Source: an uncultured Candidatus Hydrogenedens sp. (GTDB lineage Bacteria; Myxococcota; UBA4151). Taken from it: a DNA stretch of 32,224 nucleotides. The stretch covers positions 1 through 32,224 of the forward strand of contig CACGMS010000014.1 of the NCBI GenBank assembly GCA_902574205.1. Reading direction: 5' to 3'. The notes under the pieces are model-generated. The model had not been told where the DNA came from. It did not search any database and saw only the letters and a program-made list of their open reading frames with translations. The translations under genes and the position numbers were made by a program. Positions 9,401-16,585 of the stretch are shown here, in pieces; position 1 is the stretch's first letter, and each line of letters begins with the position of its first letter.

Positions 9401-10684
9401 GCCGGTGATTTTCACACCTGCGTTGTGCGCGATCCAGACGAAGATGGTAGCGGGCACATCTGGTGTTGGGGTGAAAATACGCACAAACAGCTGGCAATCA
9501 ACGACAACGCTATTCATTTCCGTGCCCCGGCGGAACGGATCACAAGCCAAGAACAGCCTTGGGAGGCGTTGGGTGCGGGAGCCCGCTTCACACATGCTTC
9601 GCATGGTGCGGTGGTCTACACTTGGGGGTCATCCATGGTTGGAGCGAGCAACGGCTTGGGCTGGGGTGCGACTGAGTGGCAACGATCCGAGTTTGGTGCG
9701 ATGCCTCTTAATCAAAGATCATGGGGCACCGCCGATGTGGTGGAGATCGCTGGCGGTAATGCGATGTCCGCCTTTCGTACCGATTCGGCTGTCTATGTTG
9801 TGGGTTGTGCGATGCACAGAGACGATCAAAACAACAATGCTTGCCGTCCGGGTTTGAAGTGGTCAACGTCAGGGACGACGAACCGCGCACGATCCATTCA
9901 AATTAGTGTGGACGGTAACACTGAACATTTTGCCGCGGTCGACTTGATGATCGGCGACAGTTATCTGTGCGCTAAACAAGAAGACAACGCGGTGTATTGT
10001 TTAGGGTCGAACATGCCTGCCGTGGCGTTGGGACGTTATAATTTCCAAGGAAGTTCGACGTGGTGGCGGGGCGAGATTAATGTATCGCAAAACAACAATA
10101 ATGAGAATTGGATAGACGCCACCGTCACGGGTTTGGCGGCGGGAGCAAAGGGGCTCAATTGTGTCAATACCAACGATCGAATTCAATGCATTGGATTCCA
10201 TAACGGTAATGTTCAGACAAGAGTTTTGAGGTCATCGAATGGACAAAATGAGATGGTCTTCAACAACCCTCTGCGCGACTTAGCCGTTGCTGAGTCGGTG
10301 GGTTGCTTTGTTGATCATGGCGGTTGCGTTCAGTGCTTTGGTTCTAACCATGAAGGTCAGCGAGGTAACGGCTACAGGGACAACTGTGGACCTCAAGGAC
10401 AGGACGATTGCTATTTTGACCGTCCGACACCCATTTCTGCATTTTGCCGTCAGAACAATCCTCTAGGTGATGGAAACATCACCAATGTGGTGGTTGGAGC
10501 GACGCACGCTTGCGCGGCAACCGCGAATGGTGAAGATGTGTGGTGCTGGGGCAAAACCGATAAGGGCCAAGCGGGTTCGCAAGCGGCTGGTGTATCACAC
10601 TGTCTGTGTCCTGTTGAGGTTCAGTTTTCAACCGATGAAAATGCTCCTCAACAGGTATGTCCACAGAGCTGCAGGTCCAACTAA
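6410..10684 (+). CDS. Giant DUF4215-repeat protein with Ig/PKD-like segment, FGE-sulfatase (SUMF1-like) domain and RCC1-like repeats
   Basis: About 17 DUF4215 repeats by eye; WIPAGEYTIGR...MMAHEVTKADFCEF...YRLPTEAEWESAARS...GLFDMSGNVREWVFD...NNGFRLVISR (FGE); ITAGDFHTCVVR...IWCWGEN and VVVGATHACAATANGEDVWCWGKTDKGQAG (RCC1-like). Confidence 0.88.
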   Translation: MKMIIKLIPLVALSACLSASPLDNPKVAQAHQEAGDSVCTDDTACARGKVCVAGVCVLGGTDRPVCGNKNPDDGEECDDGNEDDRDDCTNACRHAVCGDGITRTDIESENQGYEACDDGNLIDTDACTSACVAARCGDGLVRTDLAEGVPGFEACDDGNDGDDDACLSGCVEARCGDGVTRADLVQGEEGFEACDDGNQDETDVCTNTCEEARCGDGILGPGEGCDDGNDDPSDDCNACQPASCGDGVVQDGEQCDDGNDDETDACLVTCASASCGDGEQRVDIDAGEEGFEACDDGNADNTDGCVEGCVFAACGDGFLQDGVEECDDANTDPGDDCDSQCRIEACGNGRVDAGEECDDGNQVDRDDCRLSCRRNRLPTLVSVAITPPALTYGSSATCTPSGAQDEEDDQISYAFQWTVNGNELSTDQQITVTHAPGTVLVCLVRPNDYQCALSNNCAQWVPSSQVVVGHRCGDNHVHDGVEACDDGNQVQTDNCLNDCTSARCGDGVHRNDLAAGEPGYEACDDGNVDEADSCRNDCTLAACGDGIHRNDLAAGDPGFEACDDGNRDNADACTNGCAVGRCGDGILRVDMLEGEDGYEACDDGDQRAGDGCSPTCEVEAACRNGILEPGEDCDDGNDNNEDTCSNSCHWQPVGTRWIPAGEYTIGRANSGNASPAHTVRLTRPFSMMAHEVTKADFCEFDEGCNSDLSEPVAAVTWVQATQYANWLSEEKGLDPCYTYAGATVNFAGLDCTGYRLPTEAEWESAARSPNLADRYAGHDDHTEVAQFNCDIGGTTVGRLAPNGYGLFDMSGNVREWVFDSMGDYSNTDNVREDPLVNTGTHRVQRGGGCGDRPDVAGGDRPVWHREAGVQDNDYANNGFRLVISREGSCGNGRVDTGEECDDGNADTQDACTNTCETASCGDGIEREDLEDNEIGFEACDDGNSSNTDSCLTNCQDARCGDNHRWQGEEECDDGNTNDRDGCDRNCDIEESDSAMITAGDFHTCVVRDPDEDGSGHIWCWGENTHKQLAINDNAIHFRAPAERITSQEQPWEALGAGARFTHASHGAVVYTWGSSMVGASNGLGWGATEWQRSEFGAMPLNQRSWGTADVVEIAGGNAMSAFRTDSAVYVVGCAMHRDDQNNNACRPGLKWSTSGTTNRARSIQISVDGNTEHFAAVDLMIGDSYLCAKQEDNAVYCLGSNMPAVALGRYNFQGSSTWWRGEINVSQNNNNENWIDATVTGLAAGAKGLNCVNTNDRIQCIGFHNGNVQTRVLRSSNGQNEMVFNNPLRDLAVAESVGCFVDHGGCVQCFGSNHEGQRGNGYRDNCGPQGQDDCYFDRPTPISAFCRQNNPLGDGNITNVVVGATHACAATANGEDVWCWGKTDKGQAGSQAAGVSHCLCPVEVQFSTDENAPQQVCPQSCRSN
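6605..8350 (+). repeat. In-frame DUF4215 coding repeats, including 117-nt (39-aa) period units at 7919, 8036 and 8153
   Basis: TGC starts of consecutive long-type units are spaced exactly 117 nt; units starting 7919 and 8036 are near-identical (RNDLAAGxPGxEACDDGN). Confidence 0.85.
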
Positions 10685-10874
10685 ACGAACGTCCTTCGCC
10701 ATTAGCCCAGCAGCTCAAAAGCGGATCGCTGAAGCTCAATTCTGGGCGGTCACAGCCTGCGCTGGGAACAGCTTAAGGTACAGTAATAATGACGACCTTT
10801 GAGCGCTCGAGAGCTCATACAGCCTTGTCTCTTTGAGCGCTGTTGGAGCACCGAGTTGGTGTTCTCCTTACGGT

Positions 10875-10903
10875 TATCAGCACCGCTCAAAGCGGTACTG
10901 ATA
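10875..10903. terminator. Inverted repeat between convergent genes; possible bidirectional transcription end structure
   Basis: TATCAG-C-ACCGCT-CAA-AGCGGT-A-CTGATA: 6 bp + one mismatch + 6 bp, 3-nt loop, 1 nt from the stop codon of the minus-strand Rieske gene. No clear poly-U tract. Confidence 0.45.
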
Positions 10904-10904
10904 C

Positions 10905-11897
10905 CTATGCGTCTAAGCCTTGCTCGATGCGCTCGTACTGAGACTGAGTGTAGAATTGCTTCACCCATTTACGAAAAATCCCGATCGGGCCATCGCCGTC
11001 GCAAAGAACCGGCGGAGCGATGTAAATTTTGTTTTCCCAAATGGGGATGTCTTGTTCGAGCTCACGAATCACTGCGGAGCGAAATTTCGATGAAACCATC
11101 TCGAGCATGGCGGGGTCTTCAATCAAAGAGCCCGCTAAGGTTTTACGCAGCATGAAGTTAAAGCGGACATGCACATGCTCGCCATCAATCGGCGTCGCCG
11201 ATGAGACCAAGCAGGTTTCAGCGATGCCAAAGAAACGGGTTTGCGTGTAACCAAAACCGTAGAGATCCGAGAGAATCTTTCCTTCAACTGGCATCCCTTT
11301 ATAGGTCATGGTCGCCGGGCTCTTCATATGCAGAATATGACCATTCCGTTCGGCTTCTGTCGCGGGGATATTTTGCGTGCCATGCAAGTAATGAAAGTGA
11401 GCAGAGTCTACCGCGTTCTCTGCCATTTCTTGGTTGTGTGAGCGTATCGTCCAGTCCTTGCGGGTATAGTCTGTCCACTCGGGATCACCATATTCGGGTG
11501 CCGCCGGTGGGTCCCAATGGGGTGGCTCGTCATCTGGGTGATACCAAGCCAGAATTAACCCACTTCGCTCGACAACGTGCCAAGCCTTGGTATCGGCACG
11601 TTTGGGTTGACGAGTGGCGTAAGGAACATCCGTGCATTTGCCGGTGCAATCAAACTGCCAGGCATGAAAGGGGCAGACGACAGAGTTGCCTTTAACTGTC
11701 CCTCCGTGACCGAGATGAGCGCCTAGGTGTGGACAATAGGCATGAAGCAGACCAAGCTTTTGATCCTCGCCACGAAAAAGAACCAGATGTTGACCAAAGT
11801 AATGAAGAGGAATGACATCGCCAACGTCGATATCCTCACTGTAGGCGATTTGAAACCATCCGACAGGAAATGAGGGCATGGGAAAACGGCGAGTCAT
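10905..11897 (-). CDS. Rieske [2Fe-2S] oxygenase, KshA/DAF36 (Neverland)-like
   Basis: Rieske motifs CPHLGAHLG and CPFHAWQFD; non-heme iron region ENAVDSAHFHYLHG; C-terminal QDIPIWENKIYIAPPVLCDGDGPIGIFRKWVKQFY; ATG 11897 preceded by GGAG. Confidence 0.88.
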   Translation of the reverse strand: MTRRFPMPSFPVGWFQIAYSEDIDVGDVIPLHYFGQHLVLFRGEDQKLGLLHAYCPHLGAHLGHGGTVKGNSVVCPFHAWQFDCTGKCTDVPYATRQPKRADTKAWHVVERSGLILAWYHPDDEPPHWDPPAAPEYGDPEWTDYTRKDWTIRSHNQEMAENAVDSAHFHYLHGTQNIPATEAERNGHILHMKSPATMTYKGMPVEGKILSDLYGFGYTQTRFFGIAETCLVSSATPIDGEHVHVRFNFMLRKTLAGSLIEDPAMLEMVSSKFRSAVIRELEQDIPIWENKIYIAPPVLCDGDGPIGIFRKWVKQFYTQSQYERIEQGLDA

Positions 11898-11942
11898 AAC
11901 ATCTCCGCTCTGGGGCTGGTCACGGGCTCAGGCAGACTCAAT

Positions 11943-11956
11943 TAGAACACGTTCTA
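11943..11956. promoter_or_regulatory. KstR-type operator candidate (TAGAACACGTTCTA)
   Basis: Near-perfect palindrome matching TNNAACNNGTTNNA; lies between divergent Rieske oxygenase and START-like gene, 23 nt before ATG 11980. Confidence 0.65.
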
Positions 11957-11979
11957 GTTGGTCGAGGCAAGGGATCAAG

Positions 11980-12546
11980 ATGACTCGCACAGTGGCGGTG
12001 CTGTTTTGCATTTTCTGCGCAGGTTCAGTTTTTGCCGGTGATTCACTTCAAGCGCGGATGGAGCGACAAGAAAAGGTGATCAAGGTGCTGCCCGTCAAAG
12101 GCTATAAGGCACCCAAACTGACGATCGATCTCTTAGTTGATGTGCCGATCGCAAAAATCACCCATGTGGTGGGTGCTTGTGCAGATTATGTTGGCGTTAT
12201 TCCCCGCGTTCAAAAGGTGATTGTCCACAAAAAGGGGGTTCCAAATCACGTCTGTGAGTTGTTTTTAGATATGCCATTTCCCTTCGCGGATGTGCGTTCG
12301 ACCATCGCTTACTCGGGGACAGTAACGGCTAACGAAGTGGTGATGCGCTACGGCCAAATCCGAGGCGATTATCGCCTTCATCGTGGACTTTGGCGACTTC
12401 GAGCCCAAGGTAACAAGACCCACATTCACTACAGTTTACATATTGATTTGGGTAAACCCTTACCGAAATGGGTGATCAATATCTTTACCAAAGATGCGTT
12501 GCGCCAAACGGTAAGTGAGGTGACTCGCAGAGCCCAATCACTCTAG
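11980..12546 (+). CDS. Secreted START/SRPBCC-like lipid-binding protein
   Basis: Signal peptide MTRTVAVLFCIFCAGSVFAGD; body with coil/polyketide-cyclase-like pattern (VDVPIAKITHVVGACADYVGVIPRVQKVIV...PLPKWVINIFTKDALRQTVSEVTRRAQS). ORF track start 11878 includes the operator; ATG 11980 preferred. Confidence 0.65.
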   Translation: MTRTVAVLFCIFCAGSVFAGDSLQARMERQEKVIKVLPVKGYKAPKLTIDLLVDVPIAKITHVVGACADYVGVIPRVQKVIVHKKGVPNHVCELFLDMPFPFADVRSTIAYSGTVTANEVVMRYGQIRGDYRLHRGLWRLRAQGNKTHIHYSLHIDLGKPLPKWVINIFTKDALRQTVSEVTRRAQSL

Positions 12547-12555
12547 CTCTTATTG

Positions 12556-13485
12556 TTACGCTGGCACACTAAAGGGCGTGAGCATCGGTTGCATAAACTC
12601 GATTCGTCCGCGCACGCCTTCACTATAGAGTCGTTGAACTTGGGCGGTCAGCGGTCCTGGACGGCCGCTGCCAATGGCTCGGCGGTCGACTTCACGAACC
12701 GGTGTAATCTCGGCTGCCGTTCCGGTCATAAAGACTTCATCGGCGACGTAAAGGGCGTCACGACCAAACAAGGTTTCGTCAACCGTAACACCTAAGTGAT
12801 CCAAAATCTCAATCGCTGTTCGTCGCGTGATGCCCGCTAAAATATTGGTGACCGACGGTGTTTTGACGACACCGTTCTTGATCGCAAAGATATTTTCGCC
12901 GGTCCCTTCAGCAACCAGACCATGCGCATCGAGCATCACCGCTTCATCAAAACCGTTATCGTTCGCTTCATAGCGAGCCAATATGGAGTTGACGTAATGA
13001 CCGACCACTTTTGCGCGTTGCAGGGTTGAGCCTACGGCATGGCGAGCGAAGCTCGAGGTGCACGCACTGATCCCTTTTTCGATTCCTTCGGCTCCGAGGT
13101 AAGCGCCCCATTTCCAGACGGCGATTGCCACATGAACTTCATTACTACGTGCACCTAAACCCATGGCGCCAGAACCAAGAAAGACAAGCGGTCGAATATA
13201 GGCTTCGGTCATTCCATTTCGAGACAAGGTTTCAAGGCAGGCGGCGCGCACGGTCTCCTTGGTATGGGGGATCGTAATATGGCACATCTTTGCCGAGTCA
13301 TAGAGTCGATCCAAATGCTCATCGAGACGGAACACAGCGCCTTGACCATTGTCCTGTGTATAGGCGCGAATACCCTCAAAAAGACCCAATCCGTAATGCA
13401 GGGTATGCGACAGAACGTGAATATTGGCTTGGTCGAAAGGGACGAACTCGCCATCCATCCAGATTTCTTTAGAGCGAATTGACAC
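12556..13485 (-). CDS. ilvE: Branched-chain amino acid aminotransferase (class IV)
   Basis: IWMDGEFVPFDQANIHVLSHTLHYGLGLFEGIRAY; EAVMLDAHGLVAEGTGENIFAIKNG; FMTGTAAEITPVREVD. GTG 13485 with GGAGG upstream preferred over TTG 13518. Confidence 0.92.
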   Translation of the reverse strand: MSIRSKEIWMDGEFVPFDQANIHVLSHTLHYGLGLFEGIRAYTQDNGQGAVFRLDEHLDRLYDSAKMCHITIPHTKETVRAACLETLSRNGMTEAYIRPLVFLGSGAMGLGARSNEVHVAIAVWKWGAYLGAEGIEKGISACTSSFARHAVGSTLQRAKVVGHYVNSILARYEANDNGFDEAVMLDAHGLVAEGTGENIFAIKNGVVKTPSVTNILAGITRRTAIEILDHLGVTVDETLFGRDALYVADEVFMTGTAAEITPVREVDRRAIGSGRPGPLTAQVQRLYSEGVRGRIEFMQPMLTPFSVPA

Positions 13486-13602
13486 AGCGCCTCCATTTGC
13501 GCACGCACACTCCGTCAAAGGGTCGATCTCGGCAAGGCCGAAGACGCGATAGTGTGGTATTGTTCATTCAAGAGGGGTTTAATTGTGGGGAGTAGCAACA
13601 GC

Positions 13603-15588
13603 ATGAAACGCGTGGTCGTGATGATGGTCGCTGCGACAGCCTGTTCGAGCGGATCCGAACTCGAGCCACTAGTTATAGCCGATGGATGCCAGCCGTTTTA
13701 CTCGGGTGAGGAGTGCTTTATGCCCTATCCGAGTGATTTTTATTTGGTTGACGATTCAACGCTACCTTCAGGTAAGCGGGTGGCCATTTCTGGCGCAGCG
13801 CAAGTGTTCAGCGATCAATTTCAAAATGTCGATTCCGGCGTTTTTCGCCCACAAGACGGATTTTCGCGAAATCCAACGATTTTGTTTTCGTTGCTTGAGT
13901 CAGTCGATGGCGAGGGGCTGATTCGCCTCGATGGTGATTATGAATCCAGCCGTGAGCCGCAGACGAGTTCGACGGTTCTTATTGAAGCGGGTACTGGTCG
14001 GCGCATTGCGCACTTTGTCGATATTGACCCGATTCCAGCGGAAGGATCTCCGCGTGGACTGATGATTCGACCGCTTGAAGAACTGTTACCTCAAACGCGT
14101 TACATCGTGGGTGTTCATGGTCTCAAAGGTGATCAAGGAGTCGTTGCAGCACCTGAAGGATTCCGTCGTTTGCGTGACCGTCAAAGCAGTCAAGATGCTG
14201 TGCTCGATGCCTTACAAGATCGGTTCGATGCCGAGATTTTTACTCCACTCGTCGCCGCTGGCTTTGAGCGTTCGAACCTCCAACTTGCTTGGGACTTTAC
14301 CACGGCTAGTGATGAAAGCATCACCGCCGATATGTTGCGTGTGCGCGAGCTGACTTTAGCGTGGCTCCAGACCCAGACACCCGCGGTTCGTGTGACTGAA
14401 GTGCGTGAGTTCAGTAGCGAGTCGCGTGGGATTTGGCGTTATGTGTACGGCAAGATTACCGGGCCTCGCTTTCTTGAGTCCAATGAACTGGGCGCTTGGT
14501 TGCATAAACCGGCCGGTCAGGTGGAGCAAAACGGTGAGTTTGAGTACTCGTTCATCGTCGCGGTTCCCAACTCACTCAAAACCCATTTTGGACCAGGACG
14601 AGTCATTGGTTATGGTCATGGTTTCTTTGGTTCTTATCGTGAGGTTGAAGCCGGTTCCGTAGCCGGTATTGCTAATCACTTGAAGGCGGTCGTTGTCGGG
14701 ATTCCTTGGACAGGAATGACTGAGGTTGATGCGGCGGTCTTGGTTGGCGACATGGTCGATGAGCCCGGTCAAATGATTCGCTTTGGCGAGCGAGTGCACC
14801 AAGCTCAAGCCAATTGGTTGGTCACCACTCAGGTCGTCAAAAACCAGTTATTTAATCTGCCCGAGTTGCAACGACCCACCGAAGAAGACGGCGAGGGAGT
14901 CCTGGTCAATGAGCAAGGACAAAGCAATGCCGGAACACCGTTTTATGATCCGAGCTGGATCGGCTACATCGGGATTAGCCAGGGGCATATTTTGGGCGGT
15001 ACGCTTGCTGCGATGAATCCCGATTTTGATCGCATTGTCTTTAATGTCGGCGGATGTGCCTTTACGCATATGATGAGTCGGTCTTCCAACTTTAGTTACT
15101 ATTTAATGCTGATTGAAACGCTCACGCTTGCGGATCCCTTTGAACGTCAAAAGATGCTGGCGATGATGCAACCCATTTTCGATCGGTTCGATCCTGCGAT
15201 CTACGCCAAGTATGTGTTGCGCGAGCCCTTACCGGGAAGCCCAGCCGACCGTCGAGTCCTCATGCAAACGGGTTTTGCAGATCCGCAAGTCCCCGACTTC
15301 ACTGCTCAACTTCATGCTCGATTGCTCGGGATTCCGGTGCTTGAGCCAAGCCCTGACCCGATTTGGGGACTCGATACTGTGGAATCCCCTGCGCCGGGAA
15401 GCGCTTACACCTATTTCAAGTATCCGGTGGATGCATCCTTTCGTGCGATCGCTCGACCGACCGATGTGGGTAATGAGGTCCACGAAGGCATTCGCCGACT
15501 TGAGGTGACCAAGCAGCAACTTGATCGATTTTTGCGACCGGGTGGCATCATTGAGCATCCTTGTGATGGTCCGTGTGATCCGGATTGA
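13603..15588 (+). CDS. Large putative lipoprotein with alpha/beta-hydrolase-like fold
   Basis: MKRVVVMMVAATACSSG lipoprotein-type N-terminus; VIGYGHGFFGS and GISQGHILGG (GxSxG). Confidence 0.65.
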   Translation: MKRVVVMMVAATACSSGSELEPLVIADGCQPFYSGEECFMPYPSDFYLVDDSTLPSGKRVAISGAAQVFSDQFQNVDSGVFRPQDGFSRNPTILFSLLESVDGEGLIRLDGDYESSREPQTSSTVLIEAGTGRRIAHFVDIDPIPAEGSPRGLMIRPLEELLPQTRYIVGVHGLKGDQGVVAAPEGFRRLRDRQSSQDAVLDALQDRFDAEIFTPLVAAGFERSNLQLAWDFTTASDESITADMLRVRELTLAWLQTQTPAVRVTEVREFSSESRGIWRYVYGKITGPRFLESNELGAWLHKPAGQVEQNGEFEYSFIVAVPNSLKTHFGPGRVIGYGHGFFGSYREVEAGSVAGIANHLKAVVVGIPWTGMTEVDAAVLVGDMVDEPGQMIRFGERVHQAQANWLVTTQVVKNQLFNLPELQRPTEEDGEGVLVNEQGQSNAGTPFYDPSWIGYIGISQGHILGGTLAAMNPDFDRIVFNVGGCAFTHMMSRSSNFSYYLMLIETLTLADPFERQKMLAMMQPIFDRFDPAIYAKYVLREPLPGSPADRRVLMQTGFADPQVPDFTAQLHARLLGIPVLEPSPDPIWGLDTVESPAPGSAYTYFKYPVDASFRAIARPTDVGNEVHEGIRRLEVTKQQLDRFLRPGGIIEHPCDGPCDPD

Positions 15589-15589
15589 A

Positions 15590-16585
15590 ATGATGCGTAG
15601 GTCAGCGGTTGGGTTGGTGGCTTTTGTTGCGTGCTCTTTGGGCGTTGAAACCTTACCTGAGGCGACGGTTCCAGCGACCGATACTGCCGTTCTGGTTGTT
15701 GATGGAGGCAAACCCCAGACTCTACCGGATGCAGCGCCAGATGCAGGAAGGTTTGTGGATGCCGGGCAAGCTGAAGATGGGGGTCTAACTACCGACGCCG
15801 GGCTGAGCTGTTCGAGCATGGCTCCAGGTTATGCGAAACAGCTCTGTTTGAAGCCTTGGATTCAAGACCTGACTCGCAGGCAAGGTGCTGCTGAGGCGCT
15901 TTGCGCCGCTGAAGATTTACTCGAACAAGGCGAGGTCAGTGATTGTCATTTGTTGGCTCATTTTGTTGGCGAAGTGGTCTTTGAGCAGCAAGGTGGTGAT
16001 GCAGCTCAAAGTCTAATTGCTTGTCCTGCGACGTGTTTGTCAGGATGCGGACATCAAGTGATGCAAGAGGTGGTTGAAGTTCGCCAACTCAATACTATCT
16101 TTCGTGAGCAAGGTAGCGAAGCTGTCGATGCCGAGCTTCGTTTACTGGTTGGGCTTTGTCGAGATTATGAAGGTGATAACATCGATCAGTTTGCCTTGTG
16201 TATTCACGGAATTGGTCATGGTTTACTTAGCAGCGGTTTTCTTGGTCCGCTCGAAGCAGCGGATGTGTGTGAGTCGGAACTCGGCATCGAAGGTCTCCCT
16301 TGTGCAGCTGGCGTCTTCATGGAGCATACTGGGCGCTACATTCGTCTGGACGAAGAACAGTTGCTCGACAGTTTGCCAACGATTTGCGACTTTGGAGGTT
16401 CGCACTGGGAACATTTGTGTTGGCGCAATGTTGGCGAAGCTTTGATGTGGTTTTACGGTCATCGGCTCGAGCAAGCGACAGCGGTATGCAACCGGTTGAC
16501 TAACGATGATGTGGCGAAAGCGTGTCGCGAAGGCGCCGAAGCCGAAGCCGAAGTGGCTGATATGCAACGCAACAGTTGTCCCTAA
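15590..16585 (+). CDS. Cys/His-rich putative lipoprotein of uncharacterised family
   Basis: MMRRSAVGLVAFVACS; DAAPDAG/DAG linker; repeated motifs CHLLAHFVGE, CGHQVMQEVV, CIHGIGHGLL, CAAGVFMEH, CWRNVGEAL. Starts 1 nt after the previous stop. Confidence 0.7.
   Translation: MMRRSAVGLVAFVACSLGVETLPEATVPATDTAVLVVDGGKPQTLPDAAPDAGRFVDAGQAEDGGLTTDAGLSCSSMAPGYAKQLCLKPWIQDLTRRQGAAEALCAAEDLLEQGEVSDCHLLAHFVGEVVFEQQGGDAAQSLIACPATCLSGCGHQVMQEVVEVRQLNTIFREQGSEAVDAELRLLVGLCRDYEGDNIDQFALCIHGIGHGLLSSGFLGPLEAADVCESELGIEGLPCAAGVFMEHTGRYIRLDEEQLLDSLPTICDFGGSHWEHLCWRNVGEALMWFYGHRLEQATAVCNRLTNDDVAKACREGAEAEAEVADMQRNSCP

Noticed and set aside
11878-11980. Extended N-terminus of the START-like ORF from 11878
   Set aside because: It would run through the start of the divergent Rieske gene and the palindrome; ATG 11980 gives a clean signal peptide.
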